From positions 23,298,779 to 23,362,778 of the forward strand of contig JAKSZU010000005.1 of assembly GCA_026018925.1 (NCBI GenBank): a DNA stretch of 64,000 nt. The letters run 5' to 3'. This DNA comes from Tupaia tana (lineage: Eukaryota > Chordata > Mammalia > Scandentia > Tupaiidae). The first letter of the stretch is position 1; each line of letters opens with the position of its first letter. The translations under genes were made by a program, and so were the position numbers. Shown piece by piece: positions 10,550-21,779 of the stretch. The notes under the pieces are model-generated. The model did not search any database. It was given only the letters and a program-made list of their open reading frames with translations, and was not told the DNA's origin.

Positions 10550-10746
10550 TTTTTTGTCTAACATCATTTTCATAATCTAAAATACATATAAAATAAATAT
10601 CAAGTAATAACTCATTAGCAAAAAAAAAGTGAGAAATGTACATTAAGGTGGTGTATAATATAGCCACATTTATTTAAGAATGTATCCAATATCAAACATC
10701 AAATTTCAACACTGAAAAACCACAATTACTTTTGCACTACCGCATA

Positions 10747-11330
10747 ATCTAATATTACATACCCACCAGAATGGCTAAAGGTAATGCATGTAAATGTTGG
10801 TGAGGATGAAGAGTAGCTAGAAAGCTCACACTGGTGAAGAGCGTGACTGGTGGAAACCCCAAATGGCAAAATTTCGGAAAATAGTCTCTGTGAAGTTAAA
10901 CATATCCCGGCTGTGTGCCAATCTGTATGTGTGGTTTAACTGGGTAGTTCCAATCTTGGATTTCTAAGCAAGATAAAGAAAAAACATATGCCTACACAAA
11001 GACTAGGCACAGATATTCATGGTAGAATGATTCATAATACTCCCAAATTGGAAACAACTGAAATGTACAATAATGGGTAGATGGAAAGACGACTCGTGGC
11101 ACATTCATACATTGGAGCACTACTTGGCAACGAGAAAGAATAAATTACTGATATGTGTAAAAACACTGAATGCATCTCAAAACATTAGGCTAAGTGAATG
11201 GGCTGAGAAAATAAGAATTTTTTTAATTGGAAATAGAAGTATTTCGTGGTGATAGGGCTGGCAGTATAGAGAAGTGATGATGGGGTGGTAGTAAAATATA
11301 ATCTGAAGGTATCAGACAGGGACTAGGGTG
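10747..11330 (+). mobile_element. L1M ORF2 3' end and tail
   Basis: Sense L1 landmarks: CACCAGAATGGCTAAA, AAATGTTGGTGAGGATGAAG, CCTACACAAAGACTAGGCAC, CAAATTGGAAACAACTGAAA, GGAGCACTACTTGGCAACGA. The fragment is 5'-truncated, frame-broken, and begins right at the mariner end. The tail beyond 11215 is less certain. Confidence 0.8.
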
Positions 11331-11379
11331 CTTGGAGGCAAGAGGTCACATATCAAGTACTCTTTAAAAATTCGCTTGT

Positions 11380-11629
11380 GGGGACCGGCAGTTGGTATAA
11401 TGGCTATGTCACTGGACTCTCATGTAGTCGACCTCAGTTCTAGTCCCAGACCTGGTGGCTTGAACTCACGCCAGACACGTGTGCGTGCATGCCCAAGATC
11501 CCGAGAGAAGAATGGAGGAGAAGGGATTGTGGTGTGGCCATCCCCCCTGGGGGGTGATTTCTCACTTTCTGTCTCTCTGTCTCTGTCTTTCTGGTGAGCG
11601 CACGTGCCCTATAGCAAAACCTCTCAAAA
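11380..11629 (+). mobile_element. SINE type A
   Basis: Target-site duplication AAAAATTCGCTTGT / AAAAATTTGCTTGT at 11366 and 11630. Head GGGACCGGCAGTTGGTATAA; end GTGCCCTATAGCAAAACCTC. Confidence 0.93.
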
Positions 11630-11752
11630 AAAAATTTGCTTGTCGTCTGTGAGATATTGTCATGTTTTCCTTGAATTATTAATTTTACAGGAAGTTCTCA
11701 TAATGTTATACATTAAACAGAGTCATCTTATCTACTTATGAACTTAAATGAT

Positions 11753-11999
11753 TATTTTTTAAATTTTCCCAGAAGGTCTACACACTCATTGGAGAGAGAC
11801 AAAGAGAGAGGGAAAGTGAGAGAGCACCTCTCATGTGGGATGGTCATGCTACAACCTCTTTTCTCCCTCCTTTTGATATTTTGGGCATGCTTGCAAATGT
11901 GCCTGGTGTGTTTCTCAAGCTGCTGGGTCCAGGACCATAACCACACAGTCAGCCATGTGGGATCCAGCTGCCTTAACCACCATGCCACAGACTGGCCCA
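11753..11999 (-). mobile_element. SINE type A, diverged
   Basis: GGAGAGAGACAAAGAGAGAG block, TTTTGATATTTTGGGCATGC, and head complement CCACCATGCCACAGACTGGC. Abuts a type C copy. Confidence 0.8.
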
Positions 12000-12000
12000 A

Positions 12001-12222
12001 CTTTTTTTTTTAAGTTTATTTATTTTTTCCACATACAGAGACAGAGAGACAGGCACCCCCAACAAGGGTCCTCATGCCACAATCCATCCCCAGTGTCAGC
12101 TTGCCGGGATCACAGGCACACATGCACACCTGCCTGGTGTACTCAGAGAGGTCCTGGGATATGAACCCAGGACATTGTTTACATGAGTTCAGTTTTGTTA
12201 CTGCCATACCACCACCTAGAAC
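12001..12222 (-). mobile_element. SINE type C
   Basis: T run plus AAGTTTATTTATTTTTTCCA (tail complement), ATCCATCCCCAGTGTCAGCT, CAGAGAGGTCCTGGGATATG, and head near TGCCATACCACCACCTAG. Confidence 0.85.
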
Positions 12223-12420
12223 CTACTTTGAATTTTCAATTTAGGAATATTTATAGATTGAAAGCAAAACAATATCCAGAGCAAAAGGTATCAGCTCTGC
12301 CTGCCACAACAGCTGCTGGTAGAGGCCATGTGTGATTACTTCAATCCCAGCCTTGGCCGTCTCTGTTAGCCTGTAATAGGTTGACTGTATTTATGCTTTA
12401 TTTATAAATGTCTATATCTT

Positions 12421-12675
12421 CTAAGCTCTGAATGACTAAGTAGTCTCTTTCTTATAAGTGAGACTTGCTCATTAAGAGCCACTAGCAGTTTTCTGTCATA
12501 CACCCACTTCCTGGATCTCCCCTCTAATATCCTGGAATGTTTTTACAGGAAAATGTGGATCTTTTAGAGACTGGAGATGTGAAAAAGAAAAAGAAACTGA
12601 GAAACAGGATATCCCAACCATTCGGCAGAGAGATTCTTAGATAAACCTCTTAAGTTCCCTACATGAAAAACCAGT
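12421..12675 (+). repeat. Dispersed direct duplication, copy 2
   Basis: Partner of 8621-8905, about 3.79 kb away in the same orientation. The core CTTGCTCATTAAGAGCCACT and CAGGAAAATGTGGATCTTTT are identical. It lacks the AAAAC expansion. Confidence 0.85.
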
Positions 12676-12713
12676 GAGATTATATTAGTGCTGTTAAGAA
12701 AGAGGTGTGATTT

Positions 12714-12968
12714 GGGGGCCAGCAGATGGTGTGGAGGTTAAGGTGGCTGAATCCCACATGGCTGACTGCATGGTTCAAGTCCCAGACCTGGTGGTTTGAA
12801 AACAGACCAGACACATGTGCATGCATGCCCAAAATCCCAGAGGAGAGTGAAAGAGAAGAGATTGTAGCATGGCCATCCCCCTGGGGGTTGATTTCTCACT
12901 TACCCTCTCTCTCTGTCTCTCTCTAGCAAGATCACTCACCCTATCGCAAAACTAAAGAAAAAGAAAAA
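12714..12968 (+). mobile_element. SINE type A, older variant
   Basis: Target-site duplication AAGAAAGAGGTGTGATT before 12714 and after the tail at 12968. Head GGGGCCAGCAGATGGTGTGG, B-box-like GGTTCAAGTCCCAG, end ACCCTATCGCAAAACTAAAG. Confidence 0.92.
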
Positions 12969-12984
12969 AAGAAAGAGGTGTGAT

Positions 12985-13755
12985 TATATTGGAAATAAAA
13001 ATTATAGTAAAAAGAACATGTAAGTGACAAGAATATGGTAAATGCAATTGCATTGGACATGACAGGTCAGGCAGTGGGAACAAACAGAAGAATAGAACAG
13101 AACAATGGTCACAAGGATGTAGCCACCAGTCAGCTAAGAATAGAAAAAAAAAAAAAAAAAAAAGATTGGCAGAATGGGAAAAAGAAATTGAATCTATGGG
13201 TTGAGGATGAGCAATATCATTAGATTACTCATTTGCTCAAGGTTAAATCAGGAGAAGAAAATCTGCTCTCATACTTGAAGGCCAAGAGTGGTTTAGTCGA
13301 GGCGCTGCTAATGAAACTTGAACCATCCTGGCTTTGGCATGGTCAGCTCTGAGCCTCTTGGAATTTGCAGAACATCAAAGTGAGGACCGAGGCAACTGCT
13401 GCTACTGTGGCGTCTAAGAAATCCCTTATGGCATTGCTGAGCTCATGGAGGGACGACTTCTCAGGGCTGACAGATTGCAGTGTTGTTGGGACTGCTTAAA
13501 TGGGAGATTCTTGCCATCTGCACATGGGTAAAAATACATCCAGTTTCTGAGAATGTTCATCTCTCCTGGTGTGTTTATCAAATCCATGGTGATTAATGAT
13601 GGAACCGTCTTTCAGATCTTACCTGCACAAAGGCTAAGCAGGCCTGTACTTCAGTTACACCTCAGACTCTGTCAGATCCAACTCAGAGGCAGCAGATGTA
13701 TCATCTCTTGAGATGTCATGGGGGTGCTGTCTATAGTGTTTATATACTTTTTAAA
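12985..13755. other. Unique intronic sequence with a poly-A run
   Basis: A pure A tract of about 20 lies at 13144-13163. No exon, RNA gene or repeat family recognised in 13200-13750. Confidence 0.55.
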
Positions 13756-13776
13756 AAGTTTATTTCTTTTTTCAAA

Positions 13777-13943
13777 ATAACTATTCATTTAATTTTATTA
13801 ATTATTATTCTTCAGTTTGACAAGAGAGAGACAGAGAGACAGAGGGAGAGAGAGAAAAAAAGCAAGGCTCCTGGTCTGGGATTTGAACTGTGGTCAGCCA
13901 TGTGGGAGTCCAGTCCCTAGCTACCGCCCCACCTGCCAGCCCA
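13777..13943 (-). mobile_element. SINE type B in a type C tail
   Basis: CAGTTTGACAAGAGAGAGAC through head CCACCTGCCAGCCC. The flanking AAGTTTATTTCTT / AAGTTTATTTATTTCTT suggests insertion into the A-rich tail of the adjacent type C copy. Confidence 0.85.
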
Positions 13944-14148
13944 AGTTTATTTATTTCTTCCATGAGAGTGAGAGGCAGAGAGAGAAAGACAGGGTTTTAC
14001 ACCGCAATTGCCACTCCCACCTCTCCAACCTTCCCAGCCAATCAGGATCATGGGCATGCCCCTGTCATGTCCAGGTTGACCTGGGAACTGAGCCCCAATC
14101 CTGCATGTAGATCCAGCATCTCTTGAGTGGCACCACCAAACTGGCCTG
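13944..14148 (-). mobile_element. SINE type C
   Basis: Tail complement AAGTTTATTTATTTCTTCCA, GAGAGTGAGAGGCAGAGAGA, CATGCCCCTGTCATGTCC, and head complement CACCACCAAACTGGCC. Confidence 0.85.
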
Positions 14149-16049
14149 ATATAATTTTATTTTTAAAAGTGGAAATGCAAAGGCAAGTGCTGACCTTGTA
14201 AAGAAATAGAAGATTCACAATAGGAAACAGGTGGGAAAAGTGCAGACTTTGCTTGGCATGGCTAAGGGGACAATCCCCAGTCTTGGTCACTCACTTTTGG
14301 CATTAAATTCTGTGTTTTGAATTGTGAAGAAAAAGAAAATCGTAGAACATGAATGAAAAGTTGAAATGTATAGTTTAATATTAATGTCTGAAAGGCAAAT
14401 TCTAATTAAAGATTTTGGAACGTTTCTTATCTTTCGGGAAATGAAACCACCAGCCCAGTTCCCCATGCCCCTCATAACAGCCAAGACCATTGTAAGTTTC
14501 AGTAATTGGTTTTTTATTAAAATAAGAGACTGCAGTATAAATTTTAGTGATGGAGCTAAATAGGCATTAACAGGCCCTGGGATCCAACCACAATTTGTAA
14601 CATCATTCCTTTGGGAAAATGGATTCTAAGTGCCCAATAACTACTTTACAAATGGACTTTTGAATCATAGTCCATTGGAGAATAAGAAACTGTTTGTGAT
14701 AGTAATGCCTTCGATGGGTTTGCTCGAGAACTGCACAGAAGGGACCTATATTCCACCACATGTGTGTGGTGAGCCCAGCTTGTCTGGGTTTGATCAAAGG
14801 TTATTGCTGAGTGGGTATGGAAAACAGAGGAATTAAAACCCAAATAGAGGCTGGAGACAAGTCAGGGTGGAGTTAGAAGGATGAATCTGGAGAAATTTTA
14901 GTGCCAGGAAAGGTTCTCAATTTCAAAGGCAAAGGTTGTGATTCTGAGTCGATGAAATGACAGAAAACAGGATGGGAAATAGGTAAGGAGTGAGAGGAGA
15001 GGAAGTTGAAGGCCAAAAGTCCAAGAGTTGAAGAGTAAAAAATTGAGAATCAATCCTATTTAAGGAAAAATGTAATATGAAATATACCAGGAACCCTGAG
15101 TAGCCCATAAAGAGGTCAAAGAGATGCCCCCAAGAACTATGAATGATCTCCTATAGATATTCCAGTGGAATATTTAGAATCAAGACTTGGATACCTCAAT
15201 TCATTTATGAGTTCAGCACATTTGTTGAGCACCTGCTATGGGTTAGCATGATCAGAGCTTGGCAAAGGGAATTTTTGTTGTCATCAAATTTATGGTTTAG
15301 TGTAATTCCAGCCAACCACAAAATGAGCCAAAGCAGTCTAGGATCTAAAGGTAGCAATATCTAAATCCTCCCATATGGAGAATATTAGGTTTTCATTTAC
15401 TCTTCCTTAATTTTGTGTATTTATAAAATTTTATATTATAAAATTTATGATAGACAGCATGAAACACATATTCTTCATATTTTTTTAATCACCATGGGAG
15501 TGTCATAGGTATTCCAATAACTGCATGTTGGTTGATTTGACTCATATAACTGCTTAATTGAATCCATTTTTGCTTGAGAAAACTACTTATTTATACTTTA
15601 CTCTTCACCAGTGTGTGAGAACATGCTTGGTTGGTAGAATGTAAGTGTGAAAGGTCTGTTATTGCTATAGTGCAGTTCAATAGCGTTTGTGCTCTCTTTG
15701 CAAGTGGAAAGGGTGAACACTGTGTATCTATAATTTGCAGGTCAACACATCCGGAAGATCATCATTCACTCCCTCATGCTTCTGTAGCTCTAAGAGGCTT
15801 GCCCTTTTCTCCCACCTCCACTGAGCATTAGCATCCTTCTCTCCCATGTTGGTAGTGTGCTATACTTGTATCTGTCTCTACAGATTGCATTGGACAGTTT
15901 ATTCCAGACAGTAAACATGGTAGCAAATGTTGCTGTCACACTAACTAGGCGTACTCGTGTTGCCATGGTTCCAAATCACTTTCTTCCATCTAAGTATACA
16001 TAATGACAAGAATAGTACTGAATTGCCATTGGGCTCAATCAGTTGTGTT
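14149..16049. other. Unique intronic sequence
   Basis: No exon recognised. 15205-15330 (TTGTTGAGCACCTGCTATGG) looks like a decayed old interspersed repeat whose family I cannot name. The rest is unassigned. Confidence 0.5.
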
Positions 16050-16425
16050 TTGTCGTAGCTTGGGCCACTGTAACAAAAATACCAAACACTGGGTGGCTTA
16101 AACAAATGTAATTTATTCCTCTGGTTCTGAAGTCTGGGAGTCAAGATCAAAGTATCAGCAGGTCTAGAGTCTGGCGAGGCCATTTTTTGCAAATGGCCAG
16201 CTTCTTGCTGGGTCCTCCCTTTATGCAAAGAGAGTCTATCTCTTCTTGTAAGGGCAGTAATCCCAATCATGAAAGCTCCACTCTCATGGCCTAATTATCT
16301 CTCAAAAGCCCTATGTCTAAATACCATCACCTTGGGGATTCGTTTCAAAATGTGGATTTGTGGGGGCTCGGGTGATACCTTTTCAGGGTTGAACTTGAAA
16401 CACTTCAACTCTTATGATTCATATT
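16050..16425 (-). mobile_element. MLT1-type LTR (ERVL-MaLR)
   Basis: Complement of the MLT1 end: GGGCCACTGTAACAAAAATA, CACTGGGTGGCTTAAACAAA, TCCTCTGGTTCTGAAGTCTG, and later CCATCACCTTGGGGATTCGT. A solitary LTR with no internal retroviral genes. Confidence 0.75.
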
Positions 16426-16506
16426 TCCCTGGTCACAGTGGGCTGAGAGATAGTAAGAGGCTCTCAGGAAGAGTGGACATGAACATTCTGCTATGTCCTC
16501 CATCAC

Positions 16507-16565
16507 CCCCCCCCACACACACACACACACTCTTCCCCCCCCCCCCCCCCCCCACACACACACTC
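16507..16565. repeat. Poly-C / (CA)n low-complexity tract
   Basis: C runs alternate with CA repeats. The longest is about 19 consecutive C at 16535-16553. Confidence 0.95.
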
Positions 16566-16904
16566 CAGTTTCTGTTAGAACTCCAGCTCACTTTCAGGTC
16601 CTTGCCCTGTAGGTTTTGGGGTAGTGTATAATTAAACACATCTTTTACCACAGTTCTGCTAATTATTTTCCCAGTGCTCAAACTTTTTCTGCTGATAATC
16701 TCCTTGCTCACACTTGCCCAAGCCTCACACACCTATGTGGATCAGGGCTTATGTCTGGGGGCCTCACCACTCTTCCACCAGATGAGAAAGAAGAGCCATT
16801 GGTCTGTCCTCACACAGGCTACAGAAATAACCCCAGTAGAAAAGTACCCTTCCTAATATGATTTTATACATTTCCACCTGAGCTATATGTTCTTAAAAAA
16901 TGTC

Positions 16905-17082
16905 CAGAGTGCCAGATGGTGATGCAGCAGTAACGCAATGCTTTGTTAAGCTAGCCATGTGGAAAGGTTCTGGCTTTGTGCCCAGAGACCTCCCTGAGTT
17001 CACTGGGCATGAGTACCCATGATCCAGCATCAAAACCCTGTTAGGGGTGCTGTCTCTCTCTCTGTGTCTCTCTCTCATAGAA

Positions 17083-17121
<39 letters not shown>
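16905..17121 (+). mobile_element. SINE type C with (AATA)n tail
   Basis: Head CAGAGTGCCAGATGGTGATG, CATGTGGAAAGGTTCTGG, ACCCTGTTAGGGGTGCTGTC. The tail has about ten AATA units (17083-17121). Confidence 0.92.
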
Positions 17122-17583
17122 GCTTCAAGACAAAAAGGCACAGGCGAAAATTTCCGTATCAGGGATTTTTATTCTTCACTCCTTTTTTCTTGGGTCCAGA
17201 CTTAAGTTTATGGGGGAGACCCATGAAGTAGAAGACATTGGGCTGGACTGAACTGGACTGCCACCTTGAGCACTGTTCATGGACCAAATCTGCCGTCCTT
17301 GTCCCCTCCCTTCAGTGACTTGTTTTTGAGGAAGTTTTTGTGTCCTCCATGTACCTACCAACTTCTGGCAAGACACTCTCCAGAACGTCCCAGACCTGTC
17401 CGAGTTTCTTGGTGAACACACCCAGGCTCTGAGCTGGGATTTCCCTAAGTGGGAGGAAATTTTTTTTTCTCTATTCAATTCTAAAGGATAGGCTGTTTCT
17501 CATAGATAAATGTGGATGTTTTCAGGATGCTTATTTGAGATTCTGAATTAACTCCCTAATTAACAATAAAATGTATAAAGTTT
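17122..17583. other. Unique intronic sequence
   Basis: No repeat or exon recognised. A 100-codon open frame on the minus strand resembles no protein known to me. Confidence 0.5.
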
Positions 17584-17584
17584 C

Positions 17585-17862
17585 TTCTATTTATTTATTT
17601 ATTCATTCATGAGAGTGTGTTCATGTACATGCGAAAAGCAAGAGAGAGAAAGAGAGAGGGAGAGAGAGAGAGGAGCACCCTCCTGAGGGTCCTGTCATGC
17701 GTGATCTCTCTCCTTCTGTCCTCCAGTCCATCAGGTCATGGGCACTTCCATGTGGCCAGCATGCGTCAGGCAGACTGGACCAGAAATTCCAACTGCAGTC
17801 ACCATGTGGGATCCGGCTTCCCTTGAGCAGTGCGTTACCATTGTGCCACAGAACTGGGCCAG
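17585..17862 (-). mobile_element. SINE type E
   Basis: Type E has the type C layout but its own body: CTCCAGTCCATCAGGTCATG, GACTGGACCAGAAATTCCAA, GTGGGATCCGGCTTCCCTTG, head complement CCATTGTGCCACAGAACTGG. Related copies lie at 35300 and 41500. Confidence 0.75.
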
Positions 17863-18052
17863 TTTCTTTTATGTTTAATAAGTTCAATTTAACTTTTATT
17901 CATAGAATGTGGTTCCATTAATTGTCTATATACATCAACAAAGAAGGCATTTGTTCACTGCCTGAAAAAGAAGTGTGACTTGTCCTTAAAATAAGAACTC
18001 TATGTTGAATAAATAGTAAGAGGAAGAAGGATGGGTTTTAGTGTGTGTTTAC

Positions 18053-18192
18053 TATGCAGATATTTCAAAAAGTTCATGGAAAATGGAATTTTAAAAAATA
18101 AGTTTATTTTGGTACAAAAATATTTTTAAATCTATGCCTGTGTTTTGCATAATACACGTTTTCCATGAAACTTTGTGAAGACCCCTCATATG
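18053..18192 (+). mobile_element. Inverted-repeat MITE, copy 1
   Basis: Left arm TTTCAAAAAGTTCATGGAAA and right arm TTTTCCATGAAACTTTGTGA are inverted repeats. The interior AAGTTTATTTTGGTACAAAA is shared (in complement) with the copies at 21466-22135 and 46615-46767. Family not named. Confidence 0.75.
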
Positions 18193-18391
18193 TGACATAA
18201 AGTGAAAGATAGCTACTGTCAGGAACCTTAGCTCCAGAGGAGAGCAGCTTGGATGTTCCAGGTGAATCCTAGAACCCAACCAGACTGGGTTATTTTAAGT
18301 ATTAAGTAGAGTTCACACTGGAGGATATTTCTACCCATAAAACAGATGAAAAGAGGGCATTCCAATGAAGATTTTTAAAAGAATTTTCTTA

Positions 18392-18567
18392 TTTAATTTT
18401 TTTTTTTACTTATTATTATTACTTTTTAATTTGACCAGATAGAGAGAGAGAGAGAGAGACGGGTGGGGCAGGGAAGTGAGAAAGCAAGCTGCCAGGTCTG
18501 GGACTCTAACCGCAGTCGGCCATGTGGGAGTCCAGCGCATTAATCACCACACCTCCTGCTGGCCTCA
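18392..18567 (-). mobile_element. SINE type B
   Basis: Target-site duplication near CAATGAAGATTTTTA (18363) and CAATGAAGTTATTTTTA (18567). AATTTGACCAGATAGAGAGA; head complement ACCACACCTCCTGCTGGCC. Confidence 0.88.
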
Positions 18568-18581
18568 ATGAAGTTATTTTT

Positions 18582-18800
18582 AGTCTATTTATTTCTCTTA
18601 TGAATGAGAAAAGAGTACAGTAAAGAGATGCCCAACAGGATCTTGATGCCCCCATCCATCCCCAGCGTCATTCAGTCCTGAATCACAAGCACACATGTGC
18701 TCAGCATGCTCAGGGAGGTCTGAGGACATAAAGGCGGAACCATCCACGTGGGTCAGCCTTGGAGAGCACGGCATTGACCACTGCACCACTATCCAGCCAC
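18582..18800 (-). mobile_element. SINE type C, 106 bp upstream of the exon
   Basis: TCTATTTATTTCTCTTATGA tail complement, CCCCATCCATCCCCAGCGTC, CTCAGGGAGGTCTGAGGACA, head complement ACTGCACCACTATCCAGCC. Confidence 0.85.
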
Positions 18801-18858
18801 CTCTGCAATCTTGATGTATAAATGTGTAAACCTGTTTGTTTATATTTCATTAGAATAG

Positions 18859-19085
<227 letters not shown>

Positions 19086-19221
19086 GTGTGCAGGTGGCAC
19101 GCCATTTTCACACCCTGATGTGTATCCTGTGTTTATATAAGTAAAGTAATGCATGGGAATTCTCTGCTTAGAGTTTTGTATCTTCAAAAGGCAAAACAAA
19201 AATGCAAACTTATCTGTTTTT

Positions 19222-19407
19222 AAAAGAAATAATTATTTATTTAATTTTATTTGTTATTATAATAGTATTATTATTTTAATTTGACCAGAGAGAGAGAGAA
19301 AAAGAAAAGGGAAAGTGAGAAAGCTAGCTGCCAGGTCCGGGACTCAAACTGCGATCAACCATGTGGGAATCCAGCTCCCTTAACCACCCCATCACCTGCT
19401 GGCCCCA
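19222..19407 (-). mobile_element. SINE type B, 142 bp downstream of the exon
   Basis: TAATTTGACCAGAGAGAGAG, CTAGCTGCCAGGTCCGGGAC, and head complement CCCATCACCTGCTGGCCCC. Confidence 0.9.
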
Positions 19408-19409
19408 CA

Positions 19410-20155
19410 GACTTATCTTTAACTATTTATACAGTTTTTGCAGTAGGCAGTTACTGGTTTTTACATTGTGTTTTGTTTTGCCTTCTTCTGAGGAAAAAAG
19501 AAAGAGATAGAATTAGGGCTTCTTATCGTATTCACAGTGGCAGATAATTTGGATAAACTGTCTACTTGGTTCCTTGGTTCTGGATGTCTGAACTCAATTT
19601 CTAAAACTTGTGGGGCTTTGATGTCTCTTCTCTGATATCTAGTGGGGTTTCTTTTCAGGCACAACAAGGAACTTTGCTTAGGTTCATGTGATACCAATTT
19701 TTGTGTTAGGGCCTAATCAGAACTTTTTGTTGGCTCTTCATGGAGTCTGGGAAGGTTTATCGGGTAAGCACGGTTACATTCCATTGACTATTGAGTACGT
19801 GGAGATTCAGGTCTGTTAGAGATTTGGAAGTCAAAATTATAAAGCACTAATCTACTCATAAGATAAATAGCCACCAAAAGCCAGGGAGAACTGGAGTGCC
19901 TGGCTGGCAGAGCCTCCAGAGTGGAAAGACGTATGGCTTACGTGCCTGTGGTTATAGGCTATTCAAGGACAATAAGGGTGAAGACCGAATTCAGATATGT
20001 TAGAAACAATTAGTGTTTTACCTCTGCTCTACTTGTAAGTCAGGAAGCCTGGTGCAGTTGTGAGGGACGTGGGAGTCGTGAGGCATGACTAGAGCTCCTG
20101 GGAATGAAATACTACACTTCCTCGCTTATCATGGGAGCTCTCTCTCTCTCTCTTT
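19410..20155. other. Unique intronic sequence
   Basis: No exon or repeat recognised; a short CT run sits at 20139-20152. Confidence 0.5.
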
Positions 20156-20221
20156 AAAAACAGCTTTACTGTAATATAATTCACATACCCTAGAATTCAC
20201 CTATTTAAAGTATATAGTGCA

Positions 20222-20425
20222 GGGCCAGCAGATGGTGTGGTGGTTAAGGCACTGGAGCCCACATGACCAGCTGCACAGTTCAATCCCTAGACCCAGTGGC
20301 CTGAAAACCATGCCCAGAGTGTGTGCATGTATGCCCAAAATCCTGAGAGGAGAATGCAGGAGAAGGGATTATGGCATTACCGTTTCTCCTGGGGTGTGAT
20401 TTCTCATTTTCCTATGGCAAAAAGT
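20222..20425 (+). mobile_element. SINE type A, older variant, in L1
   Basis: GGGCCAGCAGATGGTGTGGT head, TGCATGTATGCCCAAAATCC, and end TTTTCCTATGGCAAAAAGTT. Part of the CT region is deleted. Confidence 0.85.
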
Positions 20426-21068
20426 TCATAGTTCAATAGTATTTAGAATATGCATAGAGTTGTATAATCATCATTGCAAATAATTTTAGTATATTTCATC
20501 ACCCCCAGAAGAAACCCTTATACATTATCAGTTAATCCTCATCTTCCTCCTTCTTACCCTCAACCCCTGACTCTAAACTACCACTAACTTACTTTCTTGT
20601 CTATATAGTTGTTTGTATTGGAGACATTTCAAATAAATGGATTTATGCAAAATGTAGTCTTTTTCTGACTTTTCTTTTTACTTGGTATACTGTTTTTGAT
20701 GTTCATCCATGTTGTACACATGCCAGTACTTTATCTTCCTATGAATGTATACTATTCCTTTGTTTGAATATACCACATCTCGTCTATCCATTTATCAGCT
20801 GACAAACATTTAAATTGTATATGCTTTTTACTATTATGTATAATGCTGCTATGAATATTCACAAAAAAGTTTTTGTTAGAATATATGTTTTCAATTCTCT
20901 TGGGTATATACCTCGAAGTAGAATTTTGGGTCATGTGATAACTCTATATTTAATCTTTTGAGGAACTGCCAGACTGTTTTCTAAAGTGGTTGCACTCTTT
21001 CATAGTCCCACCTGCAATGTGCAAGGGTTTCACTTCCACATCCATGCTAACACTTGTTATATTCTATT

Positions 21069-21352
21069 TTTTTTTGAGAGTTTTTTTATTTTTTTTTAAT
21101 TTTTATTTTTTTTGCTATAGGGCATATGTGCTTGCCAGAAAGTCAGAGAGAAACAGAGAGACAGAAAGCAAGAAATCAACCCCCAAGGGGGATGGTCATG
21201 CTGCAATCCCTTCTCCTCCATGCTCCTCTTGGGACCTTGGGCACACACGCACACGCAGCTGGCGTGAGTTTAAGACACTGGGTCTGGGACTCGAACCGCA
21301 GTTAACTACATGGGAGTCCAACAACATAGCCATTACACTAACTGCTGGTCCC
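21069..21352 (-). mobile_element. SINE type A in L1
   Basis: TTTTTGCTATAGGGCATATG, GGGACTCGAACCGCAGTTAA, head complement ACACTAACTGCTGGTCCCC. L1 text resumes at 21353. Confidence 0.93.
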
Positions 21353-21496
21353 CTTGTTTTTTTGATTAATTATGTGAAGTCACATTTCTTAGCTTTCATT
21401 TTAATTTCCCTGATAATTAATGATGTAAAGTACCTTTTCATGTGCTTATTGGCCAATTGTATGAGAGGCTTTTCAAAAAGCTTATGGTAGGCGCAG

Positions 21497-21767
21497 GGAC
21501 TGGCAGTTAGCATAATGGCTATATCGCTGGACTCCCGTGTAGTCAACCACGGTTCGAGTCTCCGACCTAGTAGCTTAAACTCATGCTGGGTGCGTGTGCG
21601 TTCATGCCCAAGATCCCAAGAGGAAAATGGAGAAGAGATTGCGGCGTGGCCATTCCACCTGGGGGGGGTGATTTCTCGCTTTCTGTCTCTCTGTCTCTCT
21701 CTGTCTGTCTGGCTAGTGCATGCGCGCTATAGCAAAAAACCTCTCCAAAGAAAAAAAAAGAAAAAAA
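21497..21767 (+). mobile_element. SINE type A inside the MITE
   Basis: Target-site duplication AAGCTTATGGTAGG / AAGTTTATGGTAGG at 21478 and 21767, which is MITE sequence. Head GGGACTGGCAGTTAGCATAA; end GCGCTATAGCAAAAAACCTC. Confidence 0.93.
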
Positions 21768-21779
21768 GTTTATGGTAGG

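Larger units (their letters stand above)
9227..10745 (-). mobile_element. Hsmar1-like (cecropia) mariner, split by a SINE
   Basis: The ends are inverted repeats: left TTAAGTTGTACAAAAGCAAT at 9227, complement of right end GTGCAAAAGTAATTGTGGTT near 10716-10737. Removing the SINE at 10077-10296 leaves about 1.29 kb, the length of a complete Hsmar1. The minus strand encodes a mariner transposase through its full length, now broken. The right-hand end is approximate by a few bases. Confidence 0.92.

Noticed and set aside
16437-16631. Pro-rich and Gly-rich frames over the poly-C tract
   Set aside because: Low-complexity translation of C and CA runs.
20990-21490. 166-codon open frame on the plus strand
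   Set aside because: Translates an antisense L1 tail and an antisense SINE; the RDRETESEKSPPRGDGH-like peptide recurs wherever type A lies in this orientation.
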